From NCBI GenBank assembly GCA_963082875.1, contig OY720102.1:4898001-4962000 (forward strand): a DNA stretch of 64,000 bases, given 5' to 3'. Within the stretch, counting starts at the first letter, position 1, and each line of letters starts with the position of its first letter. Positions 46,096 to 61,000 of the stretch are shown one piece after another. Source of the DNA: Corella eumyota. Lineage: Eukaryota; Chordata; Ascidiacea; Phlebobranchia; Corellidae. The notes below the pieces were generated by a model, which did not search any database, had not been told where the DNA came from, and was given only the letters and a program-made list of their open reading frames with translations. Made by a program: the position numbers and the translations under genes.

Positions 46096-49000
46096 AGGTA
46101 AAAAAAAATTTCAAAAAAATTGAAAAATTTAAATCGAATTTAAACCAAACCTTTAGAACCGCACTGGTCTAAATATCCTATTTCAAAAATATTATGAAAA
46201 AATATTTAATATTAATAAAGTTATGACATATTTACTAAATTTTTGTAAAATTTCAAATCCCGAAATTAAACATCTTATTTGATGCGCATTGCCCTAACTA
46301 AAATAAGAAATAAAGAAATTTGCGAAAAAATCCAAAAATAAAAAAGTTAGGGCAAAAAATTATTGCCCTTCACCCCCCATATATTGTACTATATAAAGTG
46401 GGCCAATAAAAATTTCAAAAATATTGAAGAATTTAAATCGAATTTAAACCAAACCAATAGAACCGCACTGGTCTAAATATCCTATTTCCAAAAATTTATG
46501 AAAAAATATTTAATATTAATAAAGTTATGACATATTTACTAAATTTTCGTAAAATTTCAAATCTCGAAATTAAACATCTTATTTGATGCGCATTGCCCTC
46601 ACTAACATAAGAGATAAAGAAATTTGCGAAAAAATCCAAAAATAAAAGAGTTAGGGCAAAAAATTATTGCCCCCTCCCCCCCCCCCCATAAATTGGTACT
46701 ATATAAAGTGGGCCAATAAAAATTTCAAAAAAATTGAAAAATTTAAATCGAATTTAAACCAAACCAATGGAACCGCACTGGTTTAAATATCCTATTTCAA
46801 AAAAATTATGAAAAAATATTTAATATTAATAAAGTTATGATATATTTACTGAATTTTCGTAAAATTTCAAATCCCGAAATTAAACATCTTATTTGATGCG
46901 CATTGCCCTAACTAGCATAAGAGATAAAGAAATTTGCGAAAAAATCCAAAAATAAAAAAGTTAGAGCAAAAAATTATTGCCCCCCCCCCATAAATTGGTA
47001 CTATATAAAGTGGGCAAATAAAAATTTCAAAAAAATTAAAACATTGAAATCGAATTTAAACCAAACCATTAGAACCGCACTGGTCTTAATATCCTATTTC
47101 AAAAAAATTATGAAAAAATATTTAATATTAATAAAGTTATGACGTATTTACTGAATTTTCGCAAAATTTCAAATCCCGAAATTAAACATCTTATTTGATG
47201 CGCATTGCCCTAACTAGCATAAGAGATAAAGAAATTTGCGAAAAAATCCAAAAATAAAAGAGTTAGGGCAAAAAATTCCTCCCCTCCCCCCATAAATTGG
47301 TACTATATAAAGTGGGCCAATAAAAATTTCAAAAATATTGAAAAATTTAAATCGAATTTAAACCAAACCAATAGAACCGCACTGGTCTAAATATCCTATT
47401 TCAAAAAAATTATGAAAAAATATCTAATATTAATAAAGTTATGACATATTTACTAAATTTTCGTAAAATTTCAAATCCCGAAATTAAACATCTTATTTGA
47501 TGCGCATTGCCCTAACTAACTTAAGAGATAAAGAAATTTGCGAAAAAATCCAAAAATAAAAGAGTTAGGGCAAAAAATTATTGCCCCCTCCCCCCCCCCA
47601 TAAATTGGTACTATATAAAGTGGGCCAATAAAAATTTCAAAAAATTGAAAAATTTAAATCGAATTTAAACCAAACCAATAGAACCGCACTGGTTTAAATA
47701 TCCTATTTCAAAAAAAATTATGAAAAAATATTTAATATTAATAAAGTTATGATATATTTACTGAATTTTCGTAAAATTTCAAATCCCGAAATTAAACATC
47801 TTATTTGATGCGCATTGCCCTAACTAGCATAAGAGATAAAGAAATTTGAGAAAAAATCCAAAAATAAAAAAGTTAGGGCAAAAAATTATTGCCCCCACCC
47901 CCCATATATTGGTATTATATAAAGTGGGCCAATAAAAATTTCAAAAAAATTGAAAAATTTAAATCGAATTTAAACCAAACCAATAGAACCGCACTGGTCC
48001 AAATATCCTATTTCAAAAAAATTATGAAAAAATATTTAATATTAATAAAGTTATGACATATTTACTGAATTTTCGTAAAATTTCAAATCCCGAAATTAAA
48101 CATCTTATTTGATGCGCATTGCCCTAACTAACATAAGAGATAAAGAAATTTGCGAAAAAATCCAAAAATAAAAAAGTTAGGGCAAAAAATTATTGCCCCC
48201 CCCCCCCCCCCCATAAATTGGTACTATATAAAGTGGGCCAATAAAATTTTTAAAAATATTGAAAAATTTAAATCGAATTTAAACCAAACCAATAGAACCG
48301 CACTGGTCCAAATATCCTATTTCAAAAAAATTATGAAAAAATATTTAATATTAATAAAGTTATGACATATTTACTGAATTTTCGTAAAATTTCAAATCCC
48401 GAAATTAAACATCTTATTTGATGCGCATTGCCCTAACTAGCATAAGAGATAAAGGAATTTGCGAAAAAATCCAAAAATAAAAAAGTTAGGGCAAAAAATT
48501 ATTGCCCCCACCCCCCATATATTGGTATTATATAAAGTGGGCCAATAAAAATTTCAAAAAAATTGAAAAATTTAAATCGAATTTAAACCAAACCAATAGA
48601 ACCGCACTGGTCCAAATATCCTATTTCAAAAAAATTATGAAAAAATATTTAATATTAATAAAGTTAAGACATATTTACTGAATTTTCGTAAAATTTCAAA
48701 TCCCGAAATTAAACATCTTATTTGATGCGCATTGCCCTAACTAACATAAGAGATAAAGAAATTTGCGAAAAAACCAAAAATAAAAAAGTTAGGGCAAAAA
48801 ATTATTGCCCCCCCCCCCCCATAAATTGGTACTATATAAAGTGGGCCAATAAAATTTTTAAAAATATTGAAAAATTTAAATCGAATTTAAACCAAACCAA
48901 TAGAACCGCACTGGTCCAAATATCCTATTTCAAAAAAATTATGAAAAAATATTTAATATTAATAAAGTTATGACATATTTACTGAATTTTCGTAAAATTT

Positions 49001-52000
49001 CAAATCCCGAAATTAAACATCTTATTTGATGCGCATTGCCCTAACTAGCATAAGAGATAAAGAAATTTGCGAAAAAATTCCTAAAATAAAAAAGTTAGGG
49101 CAAAAAATTATTGCCCCCCCCCCCCCCCCCCATAAATTGGTACTATATAAAGTGGGCAAATAAAAATTTCAAAAAAATTAAAAAAGTGAAATTGAATTTA
49201 AACAAAACCATTAGAACCGCACTGGTCTAAATATCCTATTTCAAAAAAATTATGAAAAAATATTTAATATTAATACAGTTATGACATATTTACTGAATTT
49301 TCGTAAAATTTCAAATCCCGAAATTAAACATCTTATTTGATGCGCATTGCCCTAACTAGCATAAGAGATAAAGGAATTTGCGAAAAAATCCAAAAATAAA
49401 AAAGTTAGGGCAAAAAATTATTGCCCCCACCCCCCATATATTGGTATTATATAAAGTGGGCCAATAAAAATTTCAAAAAAATTGAAAAATTTAAATCGAA
49501 TTTAAACCAAACCAATAGAACCGCACTGGTCCAAATATCCTATTTCAAAAAAATTATGAAAAAATATTTAATATTAATAAAGTTATGACATATTTACTGA
49601 ATTTTCGTAAAATTTCAAATCCCGAAATTAAACATCTTATTTGATGCGCATTGCTCTAACTAACATAAGAGATAAAGAAATTTGCGAAAAAATCCAAAAA
49701 TAAAAAAGTTAGGGCAAAAAATTATTGCCCCCCCCCCCCCATAAATTGGTACTATATAAAGTGGGCCAATAGAATTTTTAAAAATATTGAAAAATTTAAA
49801 TCGAATTTAAACCAAACCAATAGAACCGCACTGGTCCAAATATCCTATTTCAAAAAAATTATGAAAAAATATTTAATATTAATAAAGTTATGACATATTT
49901 ACTGAATTTTCGTAAAATTTCAAATCCCGAAATTAAACATCTTATTTGATGCGCATTGCCCTAACTAGCATAAGAGATAAAGGAATTTGCGAAAAAATCC
50001 AAAAATAAAAAAGTTAGGGCAAAAAATTATTGCCCCCACCCCCCATATATTGGTATTATATAAAGTGGGCCAATAAAAATTTCAAAAAAATTGAAAAATT
50101 TAAATCGAATTTAAACCAAACCAATAGAACCGCACTGGTCTAAATATCCTATTTCAAAAAAATTATGAAAAAATATTTAATATTAATAAAGTTATGACAT
50201 ATTTACTGAATTTTCGTAAAATTTCAAATCCCGGAATTAAACATCTTATTTGATGCGCATTGCCCTAACTAGCATAAGAGATAAAGAAATTTGCGAAAAA
50301 ATCCAAAAATAAAAGAGTTAGGGCAAAAAATTATTGCCCCCCCCCCCCCCCCCCCATAAATTGGTACTATATAAAGTGGGCAAATAAAAATTTCAAAAAA
50401 ATTAAAAAATTGAAATCGAATTTAAACCAAACCATTAGAACCGCACTGGTCTAAATATCCTATTTCAAAAAAATTATGAAAAAAATATTTAATATTAATA
50501 AAGTTATGACGTATTTACTGAATTTTCGTAAAATTTCAAATCCCGAAATTAAACATCTTATTTGATGCGCATTGCCCTAACTAGCATAAGAGATAAAGAA
50601 ATTTGCGAAAAAATCCAAAAATAAAAAAGTTAGGGCAAAAAATTCCTCCCCTCCCCCCATAAATTGGTACTATATAAAGTGGGCCAATAAAAATTTCAAA
50701 AATATTGAAAAATTTATATCGAATTTAAACCAAACCATTAGAACCGCACTGGTCTAAATATCCTATTTCAAAAAAATTATGAAAAAATATCTAATATTAA
50801 TAAAGTTATGACATATTTACTAAATTTTCGTAAAATTTCAAATCCCGAAATTAAACATCTTATTTGATGCGCATTGTCCTAACTAACTTAAGAGATAAAG
50901 AAATTTGCGAAAAAATCCAAAAATAAAAGAGTTAGGGCAAAAAATTATTGCCCCTTCCCCCCCCCATAAATTGGTACTATATAAAGTGGGCCAATAAAAA
51001 TTTCAAAAAAATTGAAAAATTTAAATCGAATTTAAACCAAACCAATGGAACCGCACTGGTTTAAATATCCTATTTCAAAAAAATTATGAAAAAATATTTA
51101 ATATTAATAAAGTTATGATATATTTACTGAATTTTCGTAAAATTTCAAATCCCGAAATTAAACATCTTATTTGATGCGCATTGCCCTAACTAGCATAAGA
51201 GATAAAGAAATTTGCGAAAAAATCCAAAAATAAAAAAGTTAGGGCAAAAAATTATTGCCCCCCCCATAAATTGGTACTATATAAAGTGGGCCAATAAAAA
51301 TTTCAAAAATATTGAAAAATTTAAATCGAATTTAAACCAAACCAATAGAACCGCACTGGTCTAAATATCCTATTTCAAAAAAATTATGAAAAAATATTTA
51401 ATATTAATAAAGTTATGACATATTTACTAAATTTTCGTAAAATTTCAAATCCCGGAATTAAACATCTTATTTGATGCGCATTGCCCTAACTAGCATAAGA
51501 GATAAAGAAATTTGAGAAAAAATCCAAAAATAAAAAAGTTAGGGCAAAAAATTATTGCCCCCCCCCCCCCCATAAATTGGTACTATATAAAGTGGGCAAA
51601 TAAAAATTTCAAAAAAATTAAAAAATTGAAATCGAATTTAAACCAAACCATTAGAACCGCACTGGTCTAAATATCCTATTTCAAAAAAATTATGAAAAAA
51701 ATATTTAATATTAATAAAGTTATGACGTATTTACTGAATTTTCGTAAAATTTCAAATCCCGAAATTAAACATCTTATTTGATGCGCATTGCCCTAACTAG
51801 CATAAGAGATAAAGAAATTTGCGAAAAAATCCAAAAATAAAAAAGTTAGGGCAAAAAATTATTGCCCCCCCCATAAATTGGTACTATATAAAGTGGGCCA
51901 ATAAAAATTTCAAAAAAATTTCAAAATTTAAATCGAATTTAAACCAAACCAATAGAACCGCACTGGTCTAAATATCCTATTTCAAAAAAATTATGAAAAA

Positions 52001-55000
52001 ATATTTAATATTAATAAAGTTATGACATATTTACTAAATTTTCGTAAAATTTCAAATCCCGAAATTAAACATCTTATTTGATGCGCATTGCCCTAACTAA
52101 CATAAAAGATAAAGAAATTTGAGAAAAAATCCAAAAATAAAAAAGTTAGGGCAAAAAATTATTGCCCCCCCCCCCCCATAAATTGGTACTATATAAAGTG
52201 GGCCAATAAAAATTTCAAAAATATTGAAAAATTTAAATCGAATTTAAACCAAACCAAAGGAACCGCACTGGTTTAAATATCCTATTTCAAAAAAATTATG
52301 AAAAAATATTTAATACTAGTAAAGTTATGACGTATTTACTGAATTTTTGTAAAATTTCAAATCCCGAAATTAAACATCTTATTTGATGCGCATTACCCTA
52401 ACTAACATAAGAGATAAAGAAATTTGCGAAAAAATCCAAAAATAAAAAAGTTAGGGAAAAAATTATTGCCCCCCCCCCCCCCCCATAAATTGGTACTATA
52501 TAAATTGGGCCAATAAAAATTTCAAAAATATTGAAAAATTTAAATCGAATTTAAGCCAAACCAATAGAACCGCACTGGTCTAAATATCCTATTTCAAACA
52601 AATTATGAAAAAATATTTAATATTAGTAAAGTAATGACATATTTACTGAATTTTCGTAAAATTTCGAATCCCGAAATTAAACATCTTATTTGATGCGCAT
52701 TGCCCTAACTAGCATAAGAGATAAAGAAATTTGCGAAAAAATTCCTAAAATAAAAAAGCTAGGGCAAAAAATTATTGCCCCCCCCCCCCCCCCCATAAAT
52801 TGGTACTATATAAAAGGGGCAAATAAAAATTTCAAAAAAATTAAAAAATTGAAATTGAATTTAAACCAAACCATTAGAACCGCACTGGTCTAAATATCCT
52901 ATTTCAAAAAAATTATGAAAAAATATTTAATATTAATAAAGTTATGACGTATTTACTGAAATTTCGTAAAATTTCAAATCCCGAAATTAAACATCTTATT
53001 TGATGCGCATTGCCCTAACTAACATAAAAGATAAAGAAATTTGAGAAAAAATCCAAAAATAAAAAAGTTAGGGCAAAAAATTATTGCCCCCCCCCCCCCA
53101 TAAATTGGTACTATATAAAGTGGGCCAATAAAAATTTCAAAAATATTGAAAAATTTAAATCGAATTTAAACCAAACCAAAGGAACCGCACTGGTTTAAAT
53201 ATCCTATTTCAAAAAAATTATGAAAAAATATTTAATACTAGTAAAGTTATGACGTATTTACTGAATTTTTGTAAAATTTCAAATCCCGAAATTAAACATC
53301 TTATTTGATGCGCATTACCCTAACTAACATAAGAGATAAAGAAATTTGCGAAAAAATCCAAAAATAAAAAAGTTAGGGAAAAAATTATTGCCCCCCCCCC
53401 CCCCCCCATAAATTGGTACTATATAAATTGGGCCAATAAAAATTTCAAAAATATTGAAAAATTTAAATCGAATTTAAGCCAAACCAATAGAACCGCACTG
53501 GTCTAAATATCCTATTTCAAACAAATTATGAAAAAATATTTAATATTAGTAAAGTAATGACATATTTACTGAATTTTCGTAAAATTTCGAATCCCGAAAT
53601 TAAACATCTTATTTGATGCGCATTGCCCTAACTAGCATAAGAGATAAAGGAATTTGCGAAAAAATCCAAAAATAAAAAAGTTAGGGCAAAAAATTATTGC
53701 CCCCCCCCCATAAATTGGTACTATATAAAGTGGGCCAAAAAAAATTTCAAAAAAATTGAAAAATTTAAATCGAATTTAAACCAAACCAATAGAACCGCAC
53801 TGGTCTAAATATCCTATTTCAAAAAAATTATGAAAAAATATTTAATACTAATAAAGTTATGACATATTTACTGAATTTTCGTAAAATCTCAAATCCCGAA
53901 ATTAAACATCTTATTTGATGCGCATTACCCTAACTAACATAAGAGATAAAGAAATTTGCAAAAAAATCCAAAAATAAAAAAGTTAGGGCAAAAAATTATT
54001 GCCCCCCCCCCCCCCATAAATTGGTACTATATAAAGTGGGCCAATAAAATTTTTAAAAATGTTGAAAAATTTAAATCGAATTTAAACCAAACCAATAGAA
54101 CCGCACTGGTCCAAATATCCTATTTCAAAAAAATTATGAAAAAATATTTAATATTAATAAAGTTATGACATATTTACTGAATTTTCGTAAAATTTCAAAT
54201 CCCGAAATTAAACATCTTATTTGATGCGCATTGCCCTAACTAGCATAAGAGATAAAGAAATTTGCGAAAAAATTCCTAAAATAAAAAAGTTAGGGCAAAA
54301 AATTATTGCCCCCCCCCCCCCCCATAAATTGGTACTATATAAAGTGGGCAAATAAAAATTTCAAAAACATTAAAAAATTGAAATTGAATTTAAACCAAAC
54401 CATTAGAACCGCACTGGTCTAAATATCCTATTTCAAAAAAATTAAGAAAAAATATTTAATATTAATAAAGTTATGACATATTTACTGAATTTTTGTAAAA
54501 TTTCAAATCCCGAAATTAAACATCTTATTTGGTGCGCATTGCCCTAACTAGCATAAGAGATAAAGAAATTTGCGAAAAAATTCCTAAAATAAAAAAGCTA
54601 GGGCAAAAAATTATTGCCCCCCCCCCCCCCATAAATTGGTACTATATAAAAGGGGCAAATAAAAATTTCAAAAAAATTAAAAAATTGAAATTGAATTTAA
54701 ACCAAACCATTAGAACCGCACTGGTCTAAATATCCTATTTCAAAAAAATTATGAAAAAATATTTAATATTAATAAAGTTATGACGTATTTACTGAAATTT
54801 CGTAAAATTTCAAATCCCGAAATTAAACATCTTATTTGATGCGCATTGCCCTAACTAACATAAAAGATAAAGAAATTTGAGAAAAAATCCAAAAATAAAA
54901 AAGTTAGGGCAAAAAATTATTGCCCCCCCCCCCCCATAAATTGGTACTATATAAAGTGGGCCAATAAAAATTTCAAAAATATTGAAAAATTTAAATCGAA

Positions 55001-58000
55001 TTTAAACCAAACCAAAGGAACCGCACTGGTTTAAATATCCTATTTCAAAAAAATTATGAAAAAATATTTAATACTAGTAAAGTTATGACGTATTTACTGA
55101 ATTTTTGTAAAATTTCAAATCCCGAAATTAAACATCTTATTTGATGCGCATTACCCTAACTAACATAAGAGATAAAGAAATTTGCGAAAAAATCCAAAAA
55201 TAAAAAAGTTAGGGAAAAAATTATTGCCCCCCCCCCCCCCCCCCATAAATTGGTACTATATAAATTGGGCCAATAAAAATTTCAAAAATATTGAAAAATT
55301 TAAATCGAATTTAAGCCAAACCAATAGAACCGCACTGGTCTAAATATCCTATTTCAAACAAATTATGAAAAAATATTTAATATTAGTAAAGTAATGACAT
55401 ATTTACTGAATTTTCGTAAAATTTCGAATCCCGAAATTAAACATCTTATTTGATGCGCATTGCCCTAACTAGCATAAGAGATAAAGGAATTTGCGAAAAA
55501 ATCCAAAAATAAAAAAGTTAGGGCAAAAAATTATTGCCCCCCCCCCATAAATTGGTACTATATAAAGTGGGCCAAAAAAAATTTCAAAAAAATTGAAAAA
55601 TTTAAATCGAATTTAAACCAAACCAATAGAACCGCACTGGTCTAAATATCCTATTTCAAAAAAATTATGAAAAAATATTTAATACTAATAAAGTTATGAC
55701 ATATTTACTGAATTTTCGTAAAATCTCAAATCCCGAAATTAAACATCTTATTTGATGCGCATTACCCTAACTAACATAAGAGATAAAGAAATTTGCAAAA
55801 AAATCCAAAAATAAAAAAGTTAGGGCAAAAAATTATTGCCCCCCCCCCCCCATAAATTGGTACTATATAAAGTGGGCCAATAAAATTTTTAAAAATGTTG
55901 AAAAATTTAAATCGAATTTAAACCAAACCAATAGAACCGCACTGGTCCAAATATCCTATTTCAAAAAAATTATGAAAAAATATTTAATATTAATAAAGTT
56001 ATGACATATTTACTGAATTTTCGTAAAATTTCAAATCCCGAAATTAAACATCTTATTTGATGCGCATTGCCCTAACTAGCATAAGAGATAAAGAAATTTG
56101 CGAAAAAATTCCTAAAATAAAAAAGTTAGGGCAAAAAATTATTGCCCCCCCCCCCCCCCCATAAATTGGTACTATATAAAGTGGGCAAATAAAAATTTCA
56201 AAAACATTAAAAAATTGAAATTGAATTTAAACCAAACCATTAGAACCGCACTGGTCTAAATATCCTATTTCAAAAAAATTATGAAAAAATATTTAATATT
56301 AATAAAGTTATGACATATTTACTGAATTTTTGTAAAATTTCAAATCCCGAAATTAAACATCTTATTTGGTGCGCATTGCCCTAACTAGCATAAGAGATAA
56401 AGAAATTTGCGAAAAAATTCCTAAAATAAAAAAGCTAGGGCAAAAAATTATTGCCCCCCCCCCCCCATAAATTGGTACTATATAAAAGGGGCAAATAAAA
56501 ATTTCAAAAAAATTAAAAAATTGAAATTGAATTTAAACCAAACCATTAGAACCGCACTGGTCTAAATATCCTATTTCAAAAAAATTATGAAAAAATATTT
56601 AATATTAATAAAGTTATGACGTATTTACTGAAATTTCGTAAAATTTCAAATCCCGAAATTAAACATCTTATTTGATGCGCATTGCCCTAACTAACATAAG
56701 AGATAAAGAAATTTGCGAAAAAATCCAAAAATAAAAAAGTTAGGGCAAAAAATTATTGCCCCCTCCCCCCCCCCCCATAAATTGGTACTATATAAAGTGG
56801 GCCAATAAAAATTTCAAAAAAATTGAAAAATTTAAATCGAATTTAAACCAAACCAATAGAACCGCACTGGTCTAAATATCCTATTTCAAAAAAATTATGA
56901 AAAAATATTTAATATTAATAAAGTTATGACATATTTACTAAATTTTCGTAAAATTTCAAATCCCGAAATTAAACATCTTACTTGATGCGCATTGCCCTAA
57001 CTAGCATAAGAGATAAAGAAATTTGCGAAAAAATCCAAAAATAAAAAAGTTAGGGCAAAAAATTATTGCCCCCCCCCCCCCCCCCCATAAATTGGTACTA
57101 TATAAAGTGGGCAAATAAAAATTTCAAAAAAATTAAAAAATTGAAATCGAATTTAAACCAAACCATTAGAACCGCACTGGTCTAAATATCCTATTTCAAA
57201 AAAATTATGAAAAAAATATTTAATATTAATAAAGTTATGACGTATTTACTGAATTTTCGTAAAATTTCAAATCCCGAAATTAAACATCTTATTTGATGCG
57301 CATTGCCCTAACTAGCATAAGAGATAAAGAAATTTGCAAAAAAATCCAAAAATAAAAGAGTTAGGGCAAAAAATTCCTCCCCTCCCCCCATAAATTGGTA
57401 CTATATAAAGTGGGCCAATAAAAATTTCAAAAAAACTAAAACATTGAAATCGAATTTAAACCAAACCATTAGAACCGCACTGGTCTAAATATCCTATTTC
57501 AAAAAAATTATGAAAAAATATTTAATATTAATAAAGTTATGACGTATTTACTGAATTTTCGCAAAATTTCAAATCCCGAAATTAAACATCTTATTTGATG
57601 CGCATTGCCCTAACTAGCATAAGAGATAAAGAAATTTGCGAAAAAATCCAAAAATAAAAGAGTTAGGGCAAAAAATTCCTCCCCTCCCCCCATAAATTGG
57701 TACTATATAAAGTGGGCCAATAAAAATTTCAAAAATATTGAAAAATTTAAATCGAATTTAAACCAAACCAATAGAACCGCACTGGTCTAAATATCCTATT
57801 TCAAAAAAATTATGAAAAAATATCTAATATTAATAAAGTTATGACATATTTACTAAATTTTCGTAAAATTTCAAATCCCGAAATTAAACATCTTATTTGA
57901 TGCGCATTGCCCTAACTAACTTAAGAGATAAAGAAATTTGCGAAAAAATCCAAAAATAAAAGAGTTAGGGCAAAAAATTATTGCCCCCTCCCCCCCCCCA

Positions 58001-61000
58001 TAAATTGGTACTATATAAAGTGGGCCAATAAAAATTTCAAAAAAATTGAAAAATTTAAATCGAATTTAAACCAAACCAATAGAACCGCACTGGTTTAAAT
58101 ATCCTATTTCAAAAAAAATTATGAAAAAATATTTAATATTAATAAAGTTATGATATATTTACTGAATTTTCGTAAAATTTCAAATCCCGAAATTAAACAT
58201 CTTATTTGATGCGCATTGCCCTAACTAGCATAAGAGATAAAGAAATTTGCGAAAAAATCCAAAAATAAAAGAGTTAGGGCAAAAAATTCCTCCCCTCCCC
58301 CCATAAATTGGTACTATATAAAGTGGGCCAATAAAAATTTCAAAAATATTGAAAAATTTAAATCGAATTTAAACCAAACCAATAGAACCGCACTGGTCTA
58401 AATATCCTATTTCAAAAAAATTATGAAAAAATATCTAATATTAATAAAGTTATGACATATTTACTGAATTTTCGTAAAATTTCAAATCCCGAAATTAAAC
58501 ATCTTATTTGATGCGCATTGCCCTAACTAACATAAGAGATAAAGAAATTTGCGAAAAAATCCAAAAATAAAAAAGTTAGGGCAAAAAATTATTGCCCCCC
58601 CCTCCCCACCATAAATTGGTACTATATAAAGTGGGCCAGTAAAAATTTCAAAAATATTCAAAAATTTAAATCGAATTTAAACCAAACCATTAGAACCGCA
58701 CTGGTCTAAATATCCTATTTCAAAAAAATTATGAAAAAATATTTAATATTAATAAAGTTATGACGTATTTACTGAATTTTCGTAAAATTTCAAATCCCGA
58801 AATTAAACATCTTATTTGATGCGCATTGCCCTAACTAACATAAGAGATAAAGAAATTTGCGAAAAAATCCAAAAATAAAAAAGTTAGGGCAAAAAATTAT
58901 TGCCCCCTCCCCCCGTCCCATAAATTGGTACTATATAAAGTGGGCCAATAAAAATTTCAAAAAAATTGAAAAATTTAAATCGAATTTAAACCAAACCAAT
59001 AGAACCGCACTGGTCTAAATATCCTATTTCAAAAAAATTATGAAAAAATATTTAATATTAATAAAGTTATGACATATTTACTGAATTTTCGTAAAATTTC
59101 AAATCCCGAAATTAAACATCTTATTTGATGCGCATTGCCCTAACTAGCATAAGAGATAAAAAAATTTGCGAAAAAATCCAAAAATAAAAAAGTTAGGGCA
59201 AAAAATTCCTCCCCTCCCCCCATAAATTGGTACTATATAAAGTGGGCCAATAAAAATTTCAAAAATATTGAAAAATTTAAATCGAATTTAAACCAAACCA
59301 ATAGAACCGCACTGGTCTAAATATCCTATTTCAAAAAAATTATGAAAAAATATCTAATATTAATAAAGTTATGACATATTTACTGAATTTTCGTAAAATT
59401 TCAAATCCCGAAATTAAACATCTTATTTGATGCGCATTGCCCTAACTAACATAAGAGATAAAGAAATTTGCGAAAAAATCCAAAAATAAAAAAGTTAGGG
59501 CAAAAAATTATTGCCCCCCCCCCCCACCATAAATTGGTACTATATAAAGTGGGCCAGTAAAAAATTCAAAAATATTCAAAAATTTAAATCGAATTTAAAC
59601 CAAACCATTAGAACTGCACTGGTCTAAATATCCTATTTCAAAAAAATTATGAAAAAATATTTAATATTAATAAAGTTATGACGTATTTACTGAATTTTCG
59701 TAAAATTTCAAATCCCGAAATTAAACATCTTATTTGATGCGCATTGCCCTAACTAACATAAGAGATAAAGAAATTTGCGAAAAAATCCAAAAATAAAAAA
59801 GTTAGGGCAAAAAATTATTGCCCCCTCCCCCCGTCCCATAAATTGGTACTATATAAAGTGGGCCAATAAAAATTTCAAAAAAATTGAAAAATTTAAATCG
59901 AATTTAAACCAAACCAATAGAACCGCACTGGTCTAAATATCCTATTTCAAAAAAATTATGAAAAAATATTTAATATTAATAAAGTTATGACATATTTACT
60001 AAATTTTCGTAAAATTTCAAATCCCGAAATTAAACATCTTATTTGATGCGCATTGCCTTAACTAGCATAAGAGATAAAGAAATTTGCGAAAAAATCCAAA
60101 AATAAAAAAGTTAGGGCAAAAAATTATTTCCCCCCCCCCCCCCCCCATAAATTGGTACTATATAAAGTGGGCAAATAAAAATTTCAAAAAAATTAAAAAA
60201 TTGAAATCGAATTTAAACCAAACCATTAGAACCGCACTGGTCTAAATATCCTATTTCAAAAAAATTATGAAAAAATATTTAATATTAATAAAGTTATGAC
60301 ATATTTACTGAATTTTCGTAAAATTTCAAATCCCGAAATTAAACATCTTATTTGATGCGCATTGCCCTAACTAGCATAAGAGATAAAGAAATTTGCGAAA
60401 AAATCCAAAAATAAAAGAGTTAGGGCAAAAAATTCCTTCCCTCCCCCCATAAATTGGTACTATATAAAGTGGGCCAATAAAAATTTCAAAAATATTGAAA
60501 AATTTAAATCGAATTTAAACCAAACCAATAGAACCGCACTGGTCTAAATATCCTATTTCAAAAAAATTATAAAAAAATATCTAATATTAATAAAGTTATG
60601 ACATATTTACTAAATTTTCGTAAAATTTCAAATCCCGAAATTAAACATCTTATTTGATGCGCATTGCCCTAACTAACTTAAGAGATAAAGAAATTTTCGA
60701 AAAAATCCAAAAATAAAAGAGTTAGGGCAAAAAATTATTGCCCCCTCCCCCCCCCCATAAATTGGTACTATATAAAGTGGGCCAATAAAAATTTCAAAAA
60801 AATTGAAAAATTTAAATCGAATTTAAACCAAACCAATGGAACCGCACTGGTTTAAATATCCTATTTCAAAAAAATTATGAAAAAATATTTAATATTAATA
60901 AAGTTATGATATATTTACTGAATTTTCGTAAAATTTCAAATCCCGAAATTAAACATCTTATTTGATGCGCATTGCCCTAACTAACATAAGAGATAAAGAA

